Positions 1-11,925 of a stretch of 64,000 nt of DNA are shown here, piece by piece. How positions within the stretch are numbered: the stretch's first letter is position 1; the number at the start of each line of letters is the position of its first letter. The DNA is from Rhodosporidiobolus odoratus (taxonomy: Eukaryota > Basidiomycota > Microbotryomycetes > Sporidiobolales > Sporidiobolaceae): contig JAOANU010000009.1 in assembly GCA_034387635.1 (NCBI GenBank), positions 310,001-374,000 of the forward strand. The letters run 5' to 3'. The notes beneath the pieces are model-generated. The model saw only the letters and a program-made list of their open reading frames with translations, searched no databases and was not told where the DNA came from. A program made the translations under genes and the position numbers.

Positions 1-2047
1 GACCTTCCGTCCTCTTCCTTCGCCGTTGCAGCACGGTTATTACTCGCATGCTCGATGCCATATTGCGGTTTCACAATCTTCGTAGCCGGCGTCGGAGGAC
101 GACGAGTCTCCTTGTTGGCCTTCTCAACTTGGCCTTCATCCTTCTGTTTGCGGGCTTCCTGCTTGGCGGGGAGAGGAGCGGGGTCGAGGACCGACCACGG
201 CGAAATAGGCTTTGTTGTCGGTGTCGAACTCGACGCAGGAGCAGGTCGTTTAGCGGGCGGACGCGAGGAAGGGCGGGAACGAGAGGGGGTGATCGAAGGC
301 TGCGATGAGAACACTCAGTCGCTGCTGTACCCTGTCGCGAGCACAGTGCAGAACCCACAAGAGCCCGAGCCTTCAGTGTCCCCTTCAATCGCGACAGGTC
401 GTGCTGCTTCAGCTTGAGTACAACGACCGGCTTTGAGCCCGATCGAGGTCGAAGCGGCTCGGACGCCAGCATTGGCAAGCTACGCAGCTGAAACCGTACA
501 GCCATTGACTCTGTGGTGGCTGGAAACGGTCAGCTAGACACGCTGGACGGACGACTCAAGTTGGCACCTTTGCCTTCCTCCAACTCAACTCGCTCGACTT
601 CCTCCCAGCCGAATTCGAAAGTCTCCTCTACTGCATCCTCCGCTTTCACACCGTTCTCGTCCAGCTCGTACCTGGCTGTTGCAGCGGTGAGGGTAAACCG
701 GTTGAACGCTACGGGTCCGTCGAAGTGCGAAGAGGCAGAGGAAGCTGTGGGCGCTTCGGCAGGCGTGAGGTTGTGGTCGGCGTAAGTCAGTTGAAGGGCA
801 GTGAAGACCTGGTATCTGCTGATGAGATAAACATTAAGCGGAAGTCCCAGCATGAGCCAAGAACGAACGGACGGACTTGGTCACGTCGCGAGAAGAGAGC
901 GCTTCAAGTAAAGCTGGCGAATCCTGTACGATCGAAGCGCCAAACGTCAATTGGGGCACTGCAAGATCACTCAAGGAACGTACGTCATGATACTGGGCCA
1001 CCCGCAACCCCGCAAACATCGACCGCAACTTCTTCGTTTCCTTTCCAAACTCCTTTTCTGGCCAAACATGCCCAATCCACCTCTCCTTCACCCCTTTATC
1101 CTTGGCTGTCTTAGCCACGTGCTCTGTCAGCCTGAATGCGAGCTCGAGGGCTTCGGAGGTGAGCTCGCTGTCACTTGCGGTGGAAAGGATGGTAGCGAGG
1201 GCGTGAGGACCGAGGAAAGTCAGGTTCGTGAGACGAGTTTTGTTGCCGGGGTGGCGGCTCGAGCAGGCGGAGAAGAGGTCGAACATCTGGGGGATTAAGA
1301 GGATGAGCGTCGCTGCCAAGCAAAAAGAAACCGATGACTTGCTCTGCGAAGGACAGTTGGGTGGATCAAACGAGCTTCGAGGTCGAGCTTGAGTATTGCG
1401 CAGAGTACCGGGAGGCAAGTCACGCCAAAGATCTCTTTCTCTATACGGGGCCGACGCGTCAAGAGTAGATACAAACGTCATCAAGCGGATACGGCGCACC
1501 TTGCGAGCTGAGGGATCGCTGGCGAAGGTCCTCGTCCTCAAGGAAAGTCTGCCGATACATAGCTCAATAGACCCGCAAGCTTTTCAGAGCGGTAAGGGAA
1601 AGATGCACATACCGAGAGCACCTTTACCACCTCTGCGACCACATCCTCCCACCCTCGTTTTTCCTCCTGCCTCACCTCGGCGTCGTTTTTACCCGTTCGC
1701 TTGTCGAAAACACCTCGCAAGCCTTGCAGAGCTCCTTCGAGTATCTTCACCAGTACCCCCAGGGCGTCTTCTGGCTGAGCGAGCAGAAGGGCTTGAACCG
1801 GAGAAAAAGACGAGGCAAAGTCGCGTAGATAGGCTGAAGCTTTGGAGCGGGTTGCCTGCAAGCTTAAGAAGTTAGCATACTGCTGTTCGGGCACGTGCGA
1901 TAAAGTGGTGACGCTCACCTGTCTCTCGATTCCAGCGACCACTCCTTCCAGTTCCTTGACCGCCTTCTCCAGCCCGGGCTGCCCCTTGCACGCTTTGCGG
2001 AGGGCAGTGAAGAGCGCTAAACAGTCGTCTGAAGCAGTAACAGCCAT
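1..2047 (-). CDS. Unknown protein, helical N-terminus plus beta-rich middle; 3' end outside window
   Basis: The start is the ATG at 2045-2047 (MAVTASDDCLAL). Visible exons are 1919-2047, 1613-1855 and one beginning at 1548; introns 1856-1918 and 1549-1612 have clean GT-AG ends, and the first has a TGCTAAC branch site. Later exons lie near 1330-1430, 890-1310, 540-832 and 1-500, with borders less certain. The first ~250 residues are leucine/alanine-rich helices resembling ARM/HEAT repeats. A beta-rich segment follows (RYQVFTALQLTYADHN, then VAFNRFTLTAATARYEL), then a Pro/Ser/Lys-rich basic tail that continues past base 1. I do not recognise the family. Helical repeat plus PH-like domain plus disordered basic tail is the layout of meiotic axis proteins such as Red1/SYCP2, but that is only a layout match. 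Confidence 0.6.
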
Positions 2048-2209
2048 AGCGAGCGATTCGAAGTACAGCGGCGGGGAGAGACGGAAAAGGAAAGCGAGCG
2101 GACTCAACAGGACGAGGAAACGCAAAACTGCCGACTGAAGAGGAAGGACACGCATTCACGTATTCCCTACTGGCATGTTCACCTATCGAAAGCCCGAAAA
2201 AGGAACGCC

Positions 2210-3560
2210 TCACCGCCGCGCCCTCTTCCTCCCCCTGCTCTCTTCCCACCCCTCCCAATCCACCCCTTGTCCCACCGGATCCTCCTCGCCATCCTTTCCT
2301 TCCAAAGCCCTCTTCTTCTTACCCCTCCCCCTCACCTTGTCCTTCATCTCCCCCTTCGTTTTGACAGGCTCCCAAGTCCCATAAGCCGGTCCATACAACC
2401 CTTCTTCCAACCATCCCGGATTCGGGTCTCCGGGGTAAAGTTTAGCTGGCGGAGGAGTCTTGAAGACCATCTCTTCGTCGTCAACGGGGGAGGAGGCAGG
2501 AACGGTGCTAGGCGAGGGGGACGAGGATGAAGCGTAGGAGAAGCGAAGAGGTTGATTCTGCCGAGAGGCAGGCAGAGCTGGTTGAGCGGGGAGACAATAG
2601 ACTTTGTGTATCGGCTCTGGCTTGATGGTGGAGAACTCGTGCGGTTCAACGACGGCTGGGAGAGAGGGCTTGAAAGGCAATCCAGCGGGGCGGAAGCGTT
2701 GCCTCGCTGAACAGGGGACGGCGTGTGGTGGCGAGTAACGTCGCTGCGGCGGCGGGCCAGGCGGCGAGTAGAGGCCAGAAGGATAGCCAATGAGCGAAGG
2801 AGGATAGTGTGGGGGTAGCGATGCGGCTGGACACGGCTGGTAGAAGCTATTCTGTTCCGCTGGACGGAATTGAGAAGGTCCCAACGCCGAAGTCCGCTCG
2901 CTCATGGCGTGCCGTCCTACCGCTCGCGAGTCGACCTTGTATGGCTGGTTGCGGAATCCAGGGTGGGCGTACGACTTTGGAGGTGCAGGAGTCGGAGAGA
3001 AAGGGCGATGGAAGGGTTTCGGGCGAGGCGGGAAGAGGCAAACCTCGGCGGGCGGACGGGCTGGAAGAGACGAGGGTTTTGGTGGGAGATGAGCAGGGGT
3101 AGGACCTGCGCACAGGAGATTGATGAGCTTGACAAGCGAAATACGTAGGAAAGAAAGCGGGAACGCGCGGGGACCTTCCGCTCGACTTGGCCTGACACCG
3201 TTCGCTGGCGGGGGCAGCATCGCTGTAGCGCGAGTCTCCCTCCTTTGAGTGTGAGTAGAACTGATTGAAGGATTGCCGTAGTCGACGCCCTATCAAGCGG
3301 GGACAGAAAGAAGTATCAGCTCCGACCTCTTCCTCGGCGAGAAAGTAAGGAATACGAACCTGATAATCCACCCTCGCACGCACATCTACCCTGAGCCGCT
3401 TGACACCATGGTCCAACCCGCTCATCCCCCATCCCTCCCTCTTCTTGTTGGGATGGATGCGCTCGGCCCCACTAACGAACTTTCGCTCGAAAGCTCCGCT
3501 CTCCCGCCAGCGTGGGGTAGGAGAGGCTGGAGCGTACGAGTACGGGTTATGACGATACAT
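2210..3560 (-). CDS. Proline-rich hypothetical protein
   Basis: Two exons, 3360-3560 and 2210-3289, separated by a 70-nt GT-AG intron, give a 426-residue frame starting MYRHNPYSYAPASPTPRW and ending in a basic RGRKRARR-type tail. The protein is dominated by Pro, Ser and Arg. The middle is rich in PPP and YxPP motifs (about residues 150-250), and the C-terminal third has Lys/Arg runs (GRGKKKRALEG) that look like nuclear localisation signals. No enzymatic motif or membrane segment is visible. Its start faces the PhzF-like gene across 1.3 kb. Function unknown; a nuclear or RNA-associated disordered protein is the most that composition suggests. Confidence 0.6.
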
Positions 3561-4869
3561 TGAAAGCCTGGTCGAGTAAATACGGAAGATAGGGAGAAAT
3601 GGAAGAGAAAGAGGGAAAGGAAGCGGAAGAGGCCCAAAAAAAAAGGTTCCCGCGAAAGGCAACCGTGCGTGAGTGCGAGAAGAACGAAACAGGTCAGACG
3701 TGTAAGCACAAAAGCAAGCATCGGACAGGATAGCCCTCACTAGAAAATACGAAGTGCTAGAGACTACATCTCGTGAGCTGCACAAGTACTTCCCCTTCTG
3801 ACCTGGTTCCGTGCCGGCGCTTATCTGTTGGGCACCAAGCTGACCGATCATGCTGTTTTCTGTGACTTCCAGACTCGTGTGAGCCAGGAAAGCGAAGACC
3901 ATGACTAGTCCACCTCGTCAGCCACGACCATTGCTCCTGCTTTCGCCTGTTTAGCCCCGTGTCTACGCACGGGTGGCGCACCGAGTAGACCGCAACATCA
4001 GTCATAAGTCGCTCGGTTTCCTGTCAAGGGAGTGGGCGTGAATGAGTCTTGACAACCAGGCAGACGCATGAGCCTACGGAGAAACGCTTAACTCACAGAC
4101 GTGATGCCATCGCAAGCAGCGCCTCGCTTGCGCAGCGAGGCTCGTAGATTGCGTGCGCGGCATACAAAAGAAGCATCGTCCAGTGTTCAAGCGAACGAAG
4201 CGCGGACAAGGAGGCAGGAAATAGGCGAGCCGTGGAAACTCAAGCTGGCAGGGAGCTATTCGGTGACACAGGCATTCCTCGTGGGGCAATAGGGTTGTAC
4301 TGCGGATTGTGAGAAGGGCAGGGTTGAGTGCACAGGCATGCCGATAGGCGGATTGGCGGAAAGCGACTTGCCGCGTAGCGGTACAGCAGGAGGTGGATAT
4401 CAAGCCTGATCGTCGGTTGCAAGGCTCGCATGGTGCTTGAGCGCCGGACTTGGCAGCGGACAGCCCCAGTCAGTTCAAGCGCTTAGTAGTGTCACGCTGA
4501 CCGGCTGAGGCAACGGGCGGGACGGGGTCAGCACTGCAAATATGGCGCTGGCGAAGCGAGGAAGCTGACGTACCATCGGCTAGACCCTGTGCCACTCATC
4601 CTGGCTGCTTCATGCGTTCTCCGCCGCGTGGTAACCCTCCAAATTGCACAACTTATTCCGAATCGCTGGGACCGCGTGTTTTTCGACCTTGACTCAACAG
4701 ACCGCCGTCCGCGCGCGGGATGCGGTTGTGATGGAGCTGACAGAGCTCCAGTGTGAGATCGATCAGTAGCAGAGTCAAGCTGAAGCGAGTCGACGGGTCC
4801 AAAACAGAATCGCCGCTCTGCCCGCGCTCTCCTCTCCTTATCTCTATCCCGCCCACCTACCGTCTAACG
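3561..4869. other. Intergenic region between divergent genes
   Basis: This 1.3-kb stretch separates two divergent starts and should hold both promoters. Only short overlapping ORFs without coding character are present. I see no tRNA, repeat or transposon signature. Confidence 0.5.
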
Positions 4870-6158
4870 ATGTTCACCACCATCGCCTACCATATAGTCG
4901 ATGCTTTCACCACCCGACCCTTCGCGGGCAATCCCGCCTCCGTCGTTCTCTTTTCCGAAAAGGAGGACGAACAGAAACTCGCCGCCGATGACGAGTTCAC
5001 TCAGGCTCTGGCCGCCGAGTTCAACCTGTCAGAGACCGCCTTCGCACGCAGGTGCGTCGCGGAAGGTACGGAAGAGGAACCGGTTTACGAGTTGAGGTGG
5101 AAGACCCCATCGTGTGGTGAGTCGCCTTTTCTCCTGCTTGTCGTCCCGCTCTGGCTTACTGACTGTCTGGTGGCGAGCAGAAGTACAGCTGTGGTACGTC
5201 TCCGTAGTCACCTGCTCCTTCGCGAGGTAGAACGCTGACACCCTCCGAACCGTTTCTAATCCCCTTTCCTCTCGCCAAATCTTTTTGCTCCATCCCAAAT
5301 TACACCTCGTGGTACCAGCGGCCACGCCACGCTCGCCACCTCGCACATCCTCTTCTCAACCATCCACCCCACTGCTACCTCAATCCACTACAAAACCCGC
5401 TTCAAAGGTTCCCTCTTCGCGCGACGCACCGATGACGGCCTAATCTCCCTCGACTTTCCCATCGGCCCCCTCTTGATTCTCGAAGACGGCCACCGCCGTC
5501 GGCCCAAGCTTGTCAAGCTTGTCGACGACGCTGCGGGGCTGAAGGAGGATGTTATCAAGAGGGTGGCTTGGTTTGACATTTTCGATTGCGGTATTATCGA
5601 GTTGGATGAGAATGTGGATTTGGCTGGGTTGGAGGTCAAGGCGGCTGGTCAAGTACGTGTTCCTTGCTATACCACGTCTGCCGTGCTTGAGGCCAGACCA
5701 GTGCGCTTGACTTGACCGAATCAAACGCGTTCGCAGGTTCACGCTGGGATGAACCTCATCTTTACTCAACCCGCCCCTGCCGGTTCGGGCTACGATACCT
5801 ACTCTCGACTATTCGTTCCTAATGTAGGAGTTGACGAAGACCCCGTGGTAGGTCACTCCTCCTTGACGCCTCTCAGACGAGACTGACCACCCGCTTCCAT
5901 TCTTTTTCCCATTGATCGCCTTATTATCACAATCAGACCGGTGCCGCCCATACCTCCATAGCTCCATTCTGGCTCTGTTACCCTGACGCCCTCAGCCGGC
6001 TACACCGTAGCGCCGAAATCAAAGTCAGTAAGACCCTTCGAGCGAAACAGGTCAGCAAAAGGGGCGGGGAGATGGTCATAGTGCTGGATGAAGCGAAGGG
6101 GAGGGTTGAGCTGAGAGGCGGAGCTAGGACGGTGATGAAGGGGGAGGTCTTGCTTTAG
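4870..6158 (+). CDS. PhzF-family isomerase-like protein
   Basis: Five exons (4870-5116, 5181-5193, 5319-5652, 5737-5847, 5937-6158) add up to exactly 308 codons plus a stop. PhzF-fold proteins are two-domain, diaminopimelate-epimerase-like isomerases acting in the cytosol; most fungal members have unknown substrates. Family marks visible: an N-terminal YHIVDAFTTRPFAGNPASVV, the LSET motif carrying the catalytic glutamate (residue 55), the CGHATLA motif that begins the first domain's core helix, and the C-terminal TGAAH turn. Length is normal for the family. The second exon is only 13 nt and encodes EVQL within the TPxxEVxLCGHAT core, so skipping it would break frame and motif. No biosynthetic neighbours suggest a substrate. 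Phenazine synthesis is not implied. Confidence 0.93.
5181..5193 (+). other. 13-nt microexon in the PhzF-like gene
   Basis: Flanked by introns 5117-5180 (GTGAGT...GCAG) and 5194-5318 (GTACGT...CCAG). Only inclusion of these 13 bases restores the family motif E-V-x-L-C-G-H-A-T across the junctions (split codons G|AA and TG|C). Confidence 0.85.
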
Positions 6159-6347
6159 ACAATCGAGAAGACGCAAAACAGACAATCTCAAAGTTTCCTG
6201 TCTTGAACCAGCGTCAATCTACCGAGGAGGAGGGTGTCCAAAGGAGCATGTGGGACTCGATCATTGTGCGTCCTATCGGACAGAGCGTGCTCTACTCGCA
6301 TGCTGAGGGTAGGTTCAGGGCCGATCCTACTGCATACTTATGCACTG

Positions 6348-7657
6348 CTACTTCCGCAACTCCTGCGCCTTTCCCTTCAAGAACTCCTCGACCGTCTTTG
6401 GCCTGAACGCATAGTCTCCAGCGTTGAGAAGTGAGTTCGCGTCGTCCTTAGTGTGGTCGAATCCTCCCTGCGAAGGCGGCCAAAGAGAGAAGTCAGTTTG
6501 AGAAGGTTGCGTCGTCGGACAGAACAGAAGGCCTAGCCGGAGGCACAGTGAAGCGCGAAGCGGAGAGGAAGGAAGAAGCGTACCACAGACATCATCAATG
6601 GGATAGCCGGACCCAACATTCCACTTTTAAGTGTGGGCTTGATCTCCTCATACGTCTTTTTCAGCTCCTCAAACTGCTGATAGTTCCGCTGTACTTTTCC
6701 GCTGGCGTACTTCTCCCAGAAGTCTGCGGCTCGATCCAGCGTCACGACGTCGCTCGAGATCCTCAGTCTCGATGGGATCGACTTGAAAGAGGCGGAGGAG
6801 GAGGAGGCGAAGGCTTGAAGAACGGCGGAGAGGGTAAAAGGCCCAAGGTCGCTTAGTGACGTGAAGGCCACGGGATGAACGGGACTAGGAATAGTCCAGG
6901 TAGGCGAAGCGGAAGAGATAGGAATGCCAAGCCAGTCGGAGAACGAGATTTCGAGGACGAGGCCGCAGTAGATAGCGAGGACTTGAACGCCCTGCGACTC
7001 GGCTTCGCTGCATAGAGCAGAGAAGAGAGTTCATTATCTGTCGCCAGAAGAAGTGCGCGAGGAAGAACGGAACATACGCGTGGTGGTGAGCCTTGTTGTG
7101 GAAAATCGGACTGTCGACAATCTCGTTATTTTTTCCGTTGTGATCTGTGCCCCACTCGCTCGGGACGTACACCTGCGCTCACAGGAGATCGTCAGCTTCG
7201 CTATGCCCTCCGTGACAGGAAAGTAGGTATCGTGCCCGGAAGGTTAGAAGGGAAACCCGGATCGCACCTTGACACCCGCCTTCAAAGCAGCATCTAGCAA
7301 CGTCGCCTTATTCTCCTCATACTTCCCTTCTCCCGTTTCCGCCGCTCCCATCGCGCTGACCAGTGCATCCACTCCTTTCAACCCTTCTAACAGGGAAGCC
7401 TGATCCGCGTAATGGACTTCCTTGATGTCCACCCCGCTGGCTTTGCGTGCTTCGTACAGCTTCGAGGAGGAGGCGGAGGAAGTCAGGATTCGGAGGGTAC
7501 TCAGACGTCCAGACTGGACGGCAGCCGTGAAGGAGGGGAGTAGGGCCGATCCGATTAGACCTGAGTTAGTGGGGGTCAACGGAGTGACAGTAGAGATGGG
7601 GATGGCAGACGCACCTGTAGCCCCGACAAGAGCGAGTACTGGAGCTTTCGTAGCCAT
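6348..7657 (-). CDS. NmrA-like NAD(P)-binding Rossmann protein
   Basis: Starts MATKAPVLALVGATG at 7655-7657. The first intron splits the dinucleotide-binding loop; splicing gives LVGATGLIGSALLPSF, a canonical GxxGxxG. Further exons encode VDALVSAMGA (strand/loop after the nucleotide), AGVKV...YVPSEWGTDH (NmrA/isoflavone-reductase-type 'PSEWG' motif), and a C-terminal part ending GDYAFRPKTVEEFLKGKAQELRK. The family includes negative regulators that sense NAD(P) and reductases of the phenylcoumaran/isoflavone type. The sequence fits a small cytosolic reductase or redox sensor, substrate unknown. It converges with the PhzF-like gene, with 190 bp between the stops. Confidence 0.85.
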
Positions 7658-8369
7658 GTCTGCGTGCTATCCGAGGAATTCGAGGAGAGCGAGAGCGCAG
7701 CGAGTGCAAGGCGGAAACGTTTTGCTGCCGCACGTAATCAGGTGGGGAACTGCAGTCAGCGAACCAGCACAGTTCGTGCTCAGCGCCCAAGCGGCGTCAA
7801 TAGAGCCTCATCAGGAGGGCCGAGAGCCATACAAGTTTTCCTCCCGTTTTCTCGTCAAAGGAATTTGGAAGAGGGCGCAGAATATCGTGTGTTGCGCTCC
7901 TACTTGACTACTCAGTTCAGTACGGATGTTAGGCGACTGCTGATCGAGGGGAAGGAAGAAGACATATGAGGAAGAGGGAGGAGCAAAAGGGAGACGAGAA
8001 GAAGAGACGAAAATAGACTGGAAAAAGTACATCAACGATGGCAAAGATAGTGTCTGTGAACGAAAAAGATAGAGGTAGAATAGAGGAGAGAGAGACCGTG
8101 TATGGGTGGCGACAAGCTGCGGGTACGAGGAAGGAAGAAAGGGGAATCGTGGTACTGATGAAAGGAATCACAAACAGATAGGGAAAAGGTATGTACCGAC
8201 GGTGGTGATGGCCGATGAGAGGTGTAGTGTGTGCAGCAGTACAGTGTGTACGAATACGGTGTGATACAGCCTGTGGTGAATGTAATAGAAAAGGGCGGTG
8301 CGAGGAGGAGAGACGTGTGGCAGGTCGTATTTTGGTGGGCTAGGCGGTGTTGGCGACCGAGTTTGCGGC
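7658..8369. other. Intergenic: promoter of the NmrA-like gene and 3' flank of the bZIP gene
   Basis: About 700 bp between two minus-strand genes. It is purine-rich around 7960-8160. No coding sequence with plausible codon use or splice structure was found. Confidence 0.45.
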
Positions 8370-10658
8370 TTATTTACTCTTCGTGGCGATTCCCCTCGCC
8401 CTCCTGCTCTTCAGCTCGATCTCCTCCTCGCTCTCCTCCGGCTCATCCTCCTCACTGCTCTCCTCCTCATTGACAACAAGCAGGTCCTCCGACGTCCTCG
8501 CCTTCTTCTCGCCCGAGGTAGGCATGAGAGGAATGGACCCAACGACCGGGGATGGTGTTTGTCCCGCTCCAACCGACCCCTCGCTCTGCGTCGTCGTCGC
8601 GGTTTTCGCCTTCTTCCCCCTCCCCTGAGGACCCTTAATTCCCTCCAGTCCGGGCACATCGCCGAGATGACCCGTTCCATTCAGCGCATCTAACGCACGC
8701 TCTTCGACCATACCGCTCATGCAGCAGTCTTCTTGTCCCCACCTTGGCATCTTGGTGTAATCCCTTTCGAGGGTCGCCCCGGCGCCGTACAGGATTGCAG
8801 GAATGCCGCCGCCGTCGGCCTCGCGAGCAAGGTAGCCTTGGACGTGCATGCAAGAGCAGCCGGGAGGGTGGGATTGGCCAAGGAAGGTGCGGAGGGAATG
8901 AACTTCGGCGAGGAGGGCGCGACATTCGGCTTGGAGGGAGATGTTGCGGTTGCAGAGCTCGGTAGAAGCTGCAGGAGATCGCAGAAGCAGTCAGATCATT
9001 GTCTAGTTCGGCGGTCCAGGCAGCATACTGCGAAAAGGCGCCGAGAAGCCCGAAGACATTGGCAAGAAAAGGAAGGTGTATGACGAACCAGTCTCGAGCA
9101 ATTCAACCTTCTCCTTCTTTCTCCTCCTACTCTTGCTCGCTGCAACTCTATTCCTCTCGAGCGCCTGCTTCCTCTGCTCCTCCTGCTCTTGCGGATCGAG
9201 TTCGATCGGCCTCTCCAGCGTCGGATCCCAATTCTTCGGTTTCCTCCCCCTCTTCTTCCCGGGCGGTTTCGGCTTCGCGCCATCGGTCGATGTAGATGCG
9301 ACAGGGCCCGAGGGACCGGAAGCGGTTTTTTGCATGGCGGGAGGTGCGCAGGGCTTTTTGGGCGCAATCGGTTGAGGACCCGAGGAGGTAGCTGCAACGG
9401 GGGGAATTGGGATCGGTTGCGGCACCATACCCGGCATCGCAGTAGGAAGGAGCATCGCCAAGGGTTGCTGGAAGGGAAAGCCGGCGGTTACCGCCGATGC
9501 GGGCGCAGCAAGGTTGGAAGATACGCCTGCTGTAGGCAACGGGACGGTCGATACCGGCATTGTGGCCGAAGCGTAAAGATTGGGAGGCTGTACCGTGAAG
9601 GGATCGAGGGAAGGCGGGAACGAGAAGTTGGGGTCGACGGGAATATGGCTGGAAAGAGCGTTCATGGCTTGCGCGTTCATGCTCGGGTAAGGTGCGGGAG
9701 GAAGCGGGGCTGCTGTGACGGTGGCGTACTGTGCAGGCGCAAGGGTGGCACCGAACATCGCCGGGTGGGCATACGGGGCTGATGCGGGTGGGAGCGAAGG
9801 CGGAAGAGAGAAAGGGGCAGGTTCGGGTTGGAAGTGGTTGAAAGTCGAGACGGACGGTTGGTATGGGCTTGCTTGCTTGGGAGAAGCTGGTGAGGGGGCG
9901 ACAGAGGTATCCGGGGACAGGGAGTAGGTGCGATGGCTAGCGTGACGGCGATGTCGGTGCGAGAGAGAAGAGTTGGCGGTGGCCTCGTCAAATGAGTTGG
10001 TGCCGGACGAGAAGGACATGGTCGACTCGGAGGGGACGAGCGACATTGTGCTGGCCATGTGGCCAGGCAACCCGGACTGGACGCCAAAGCGCAGCGACGG
10101 CCGCTTGGCCTGGTGCAGGAAAGCCTCCTTGATCGACTCGCCCAGTCTGTCCCCTTGGCTGCCACCCGGGGTAAGTAGCGCTGGTGAGGACAAGGCCCGC
10201 TTGCGCTTCGGTCGCCCACCTGGCGTTAGGTGCAAGGAGAACTCGGCACCCCCACCTGCCCCGGCTCCCGATCCCGTTCCCATCGAGTTGTGTGGCAGTG
10301 GTCGACTGAACGACTGCTCGAAGGGGTTGATCTCCCGAGCATGCGTAAACAGGCTCGGGTGGTTCTGCGACTGCTTGAGGGGCGAGGGAGGGGCGGCGAC
10401 GACGGGGAGTGAACTGCTTCTTTGACCGGGGTCGAGGGCGAAGAGGGAGGGCGAGAGGAACTTGCTCCAGGGTGAAGATTCATGAGAGCCAGGTAACGAG
10501 CCTCTTAGACCCAGTGCCGAGGTGAGCGAGCTGTCGTCTGGTGAAGCGAGGGGCGTGAGAAAGGGTTAGAAACGGGAAAGAAGGAGGCCGCAGGAAACAG
10601 TGGAAAACGGCTTACGGAGATGGAGCGGAAGGGGACTAGCGATGGCAGCTTGTGCCAT
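8370..10658 (-). CDS. ATF1: Atf1-like bZIP transcription factor
   Basis: Exons 10616-10658, 9089-10537 and 8370-8968 sum to 696 codons plus stop. The start is MAQAAIASPLPLHL. The N-terminus carries the fungal Atf1/Aft1 regulatory segment (SPWSKFLSPSLFALDPG, then THAREINPFEQSF), characteristic of stress-kinase-regulated ATF/CREB factors. A long Pro/Ser/Ala-rich activation region follows. The basic region LERNRVAASKSRRRKKEKVE is followed by a leucine zipper that continues across the last intron (ELLETASTEL...LQAECRALLAEVHSLRTFL). The tail is acidic (EEESSEEDEPEESEEE). Homologues bind CRE-type sites in the nucleus downstream of Hog1/Sty1 in osmotic and oxidative stress. The assignment to Atf1 rather than another CREB-type factor rests on the NPFEQSF motif. 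Confidence 0.93.
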
Positions 10659-11925
10659 AGTATTTGGTGGTGATTTCTGCAACAAGGAGAAGGTGTAGGA
10701 GAGCAAGGCCAACTGATGAACCAGGATGCGAACGGATGCGGTGAAGCGGCATCAGAGCGATCGACTTCCCGTCGGCTCAAAGAATTTTTTCTCCTCCTCG
10801 CGTTGCACCCCGTCCCCTTCGACCTTGCTTGGACCTGTTCACCTTATTGCTGTAGCCAAAACCGATGCTGATACGTCTCTTGCTCAATACCATCAGCGCG
10901 CTCGACTGCAGTTTTACGGCCGCCGCCTTCAGCCTCGTCCATCAGCATCACCATCGACCCCCTCTTCGCCTTCATCATGGTTCGGTCGAGCCCTATCTGC
11001 AGCTAGTACTGGTTGCTAGATGGCATAGGGGGCTGAGCGAAGGTTCTCTGCAGGTAGTGCAGCATGTCCGGGTCCCGATCTTGTTATGTGTGACTTTCCC
11101 CATTCCCCTCCCCTTCTGCTCACGGTTGCTCTGGAGACTCTGGGTGTCGCTGAGTGTTTCTCCCCTGAGTAGCCCGAGCACGTTTCCTATGAACCGCTGG
11201 GCTGCCCGGGCTCTGCTTCAAACCTGGTCGTTGTAGCGAACAGTTAAAACGCACTACTGACTTTTTTCTCCAGGCAGTCTAGCTCGCTTGTCCGCTACCG
11301 ACTCTACTCCACCGTCCAAATCTCGCCAATACAAGGCAGTACGATTGTTAACCATGGCACCCACACCCGGCAGACCCTCACGAGTGCTTTGTCTCTTTCA
11401 GTCGTTCACCAGCCGTATTTTGGCCAACGCTTGTACGAGTCACCTCGGGGAGTTGCTGCAACTTCTCTCCAGACTCTTTGTCGACAACCGTGGCTTCACG
11501 CATCAAGTACTAGGTACACAGTGCCCGTTCTGCGTGCGTTCTGCCAGGGTGCGAGGGAGGTTGTTCAAGATGGCCTTCCTGAAACGCTTTTCAACTCCGT
11601 AGATCTCCGGCTTTCCGAGCTTCTCTCCGCGCTCCCTCCGCTTGGCTTTCTCGTGTGCCTCTCGCTTGCTCTCGCCATGACGAATCTTCATGCTGGTCTA
11701 GACCACATCCGCGCTGCTTGCCGACGAGTCGCGTCCGGTTCTGCCACGCGTGCACACTCCTCCTCTTCCATATCACCTCCTGGCTGAGTCCGCGACTTGG
11801 CTTCTTCTGCTGTGCAGACACTTGTTCTTTCTCTCTACTCCTATCCGTGCAGGCCACTCTCACACAGCGCAACGCGCCCCGAATCACCCACTCTCCTTTA
11901 CAACGTCACCCCAAACAAGAAGAAC
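10659..11925. other. Long divergent intergenic region (bZIP / GDSL esterase)
   Basis: 1.27 kb between divergent starts. It is pyrimidine-rich towards 11926, as often seen upstream of fungal starts. ORFs at 11288-11602 and 11389-11787 overlap in different frames and have no recognisable content. A long regulated promoter or 5' leader is likely. Confidence 0.4.

Noticed and set aside
4870..6158. Phenazine biosynthesis cluster suggested by the PhzF-like gene
   Set aside because: No other phz-type or secondary-metabolism genes are nearby; the fold is widespread in organisms that make no phenazines.
11288..11787. Plus-strand ORFs of 104 and 132 codons in the long intergenic region
   Set aside because: They overlap in different frames, lack splice support and have no recognisable or protein-like content.
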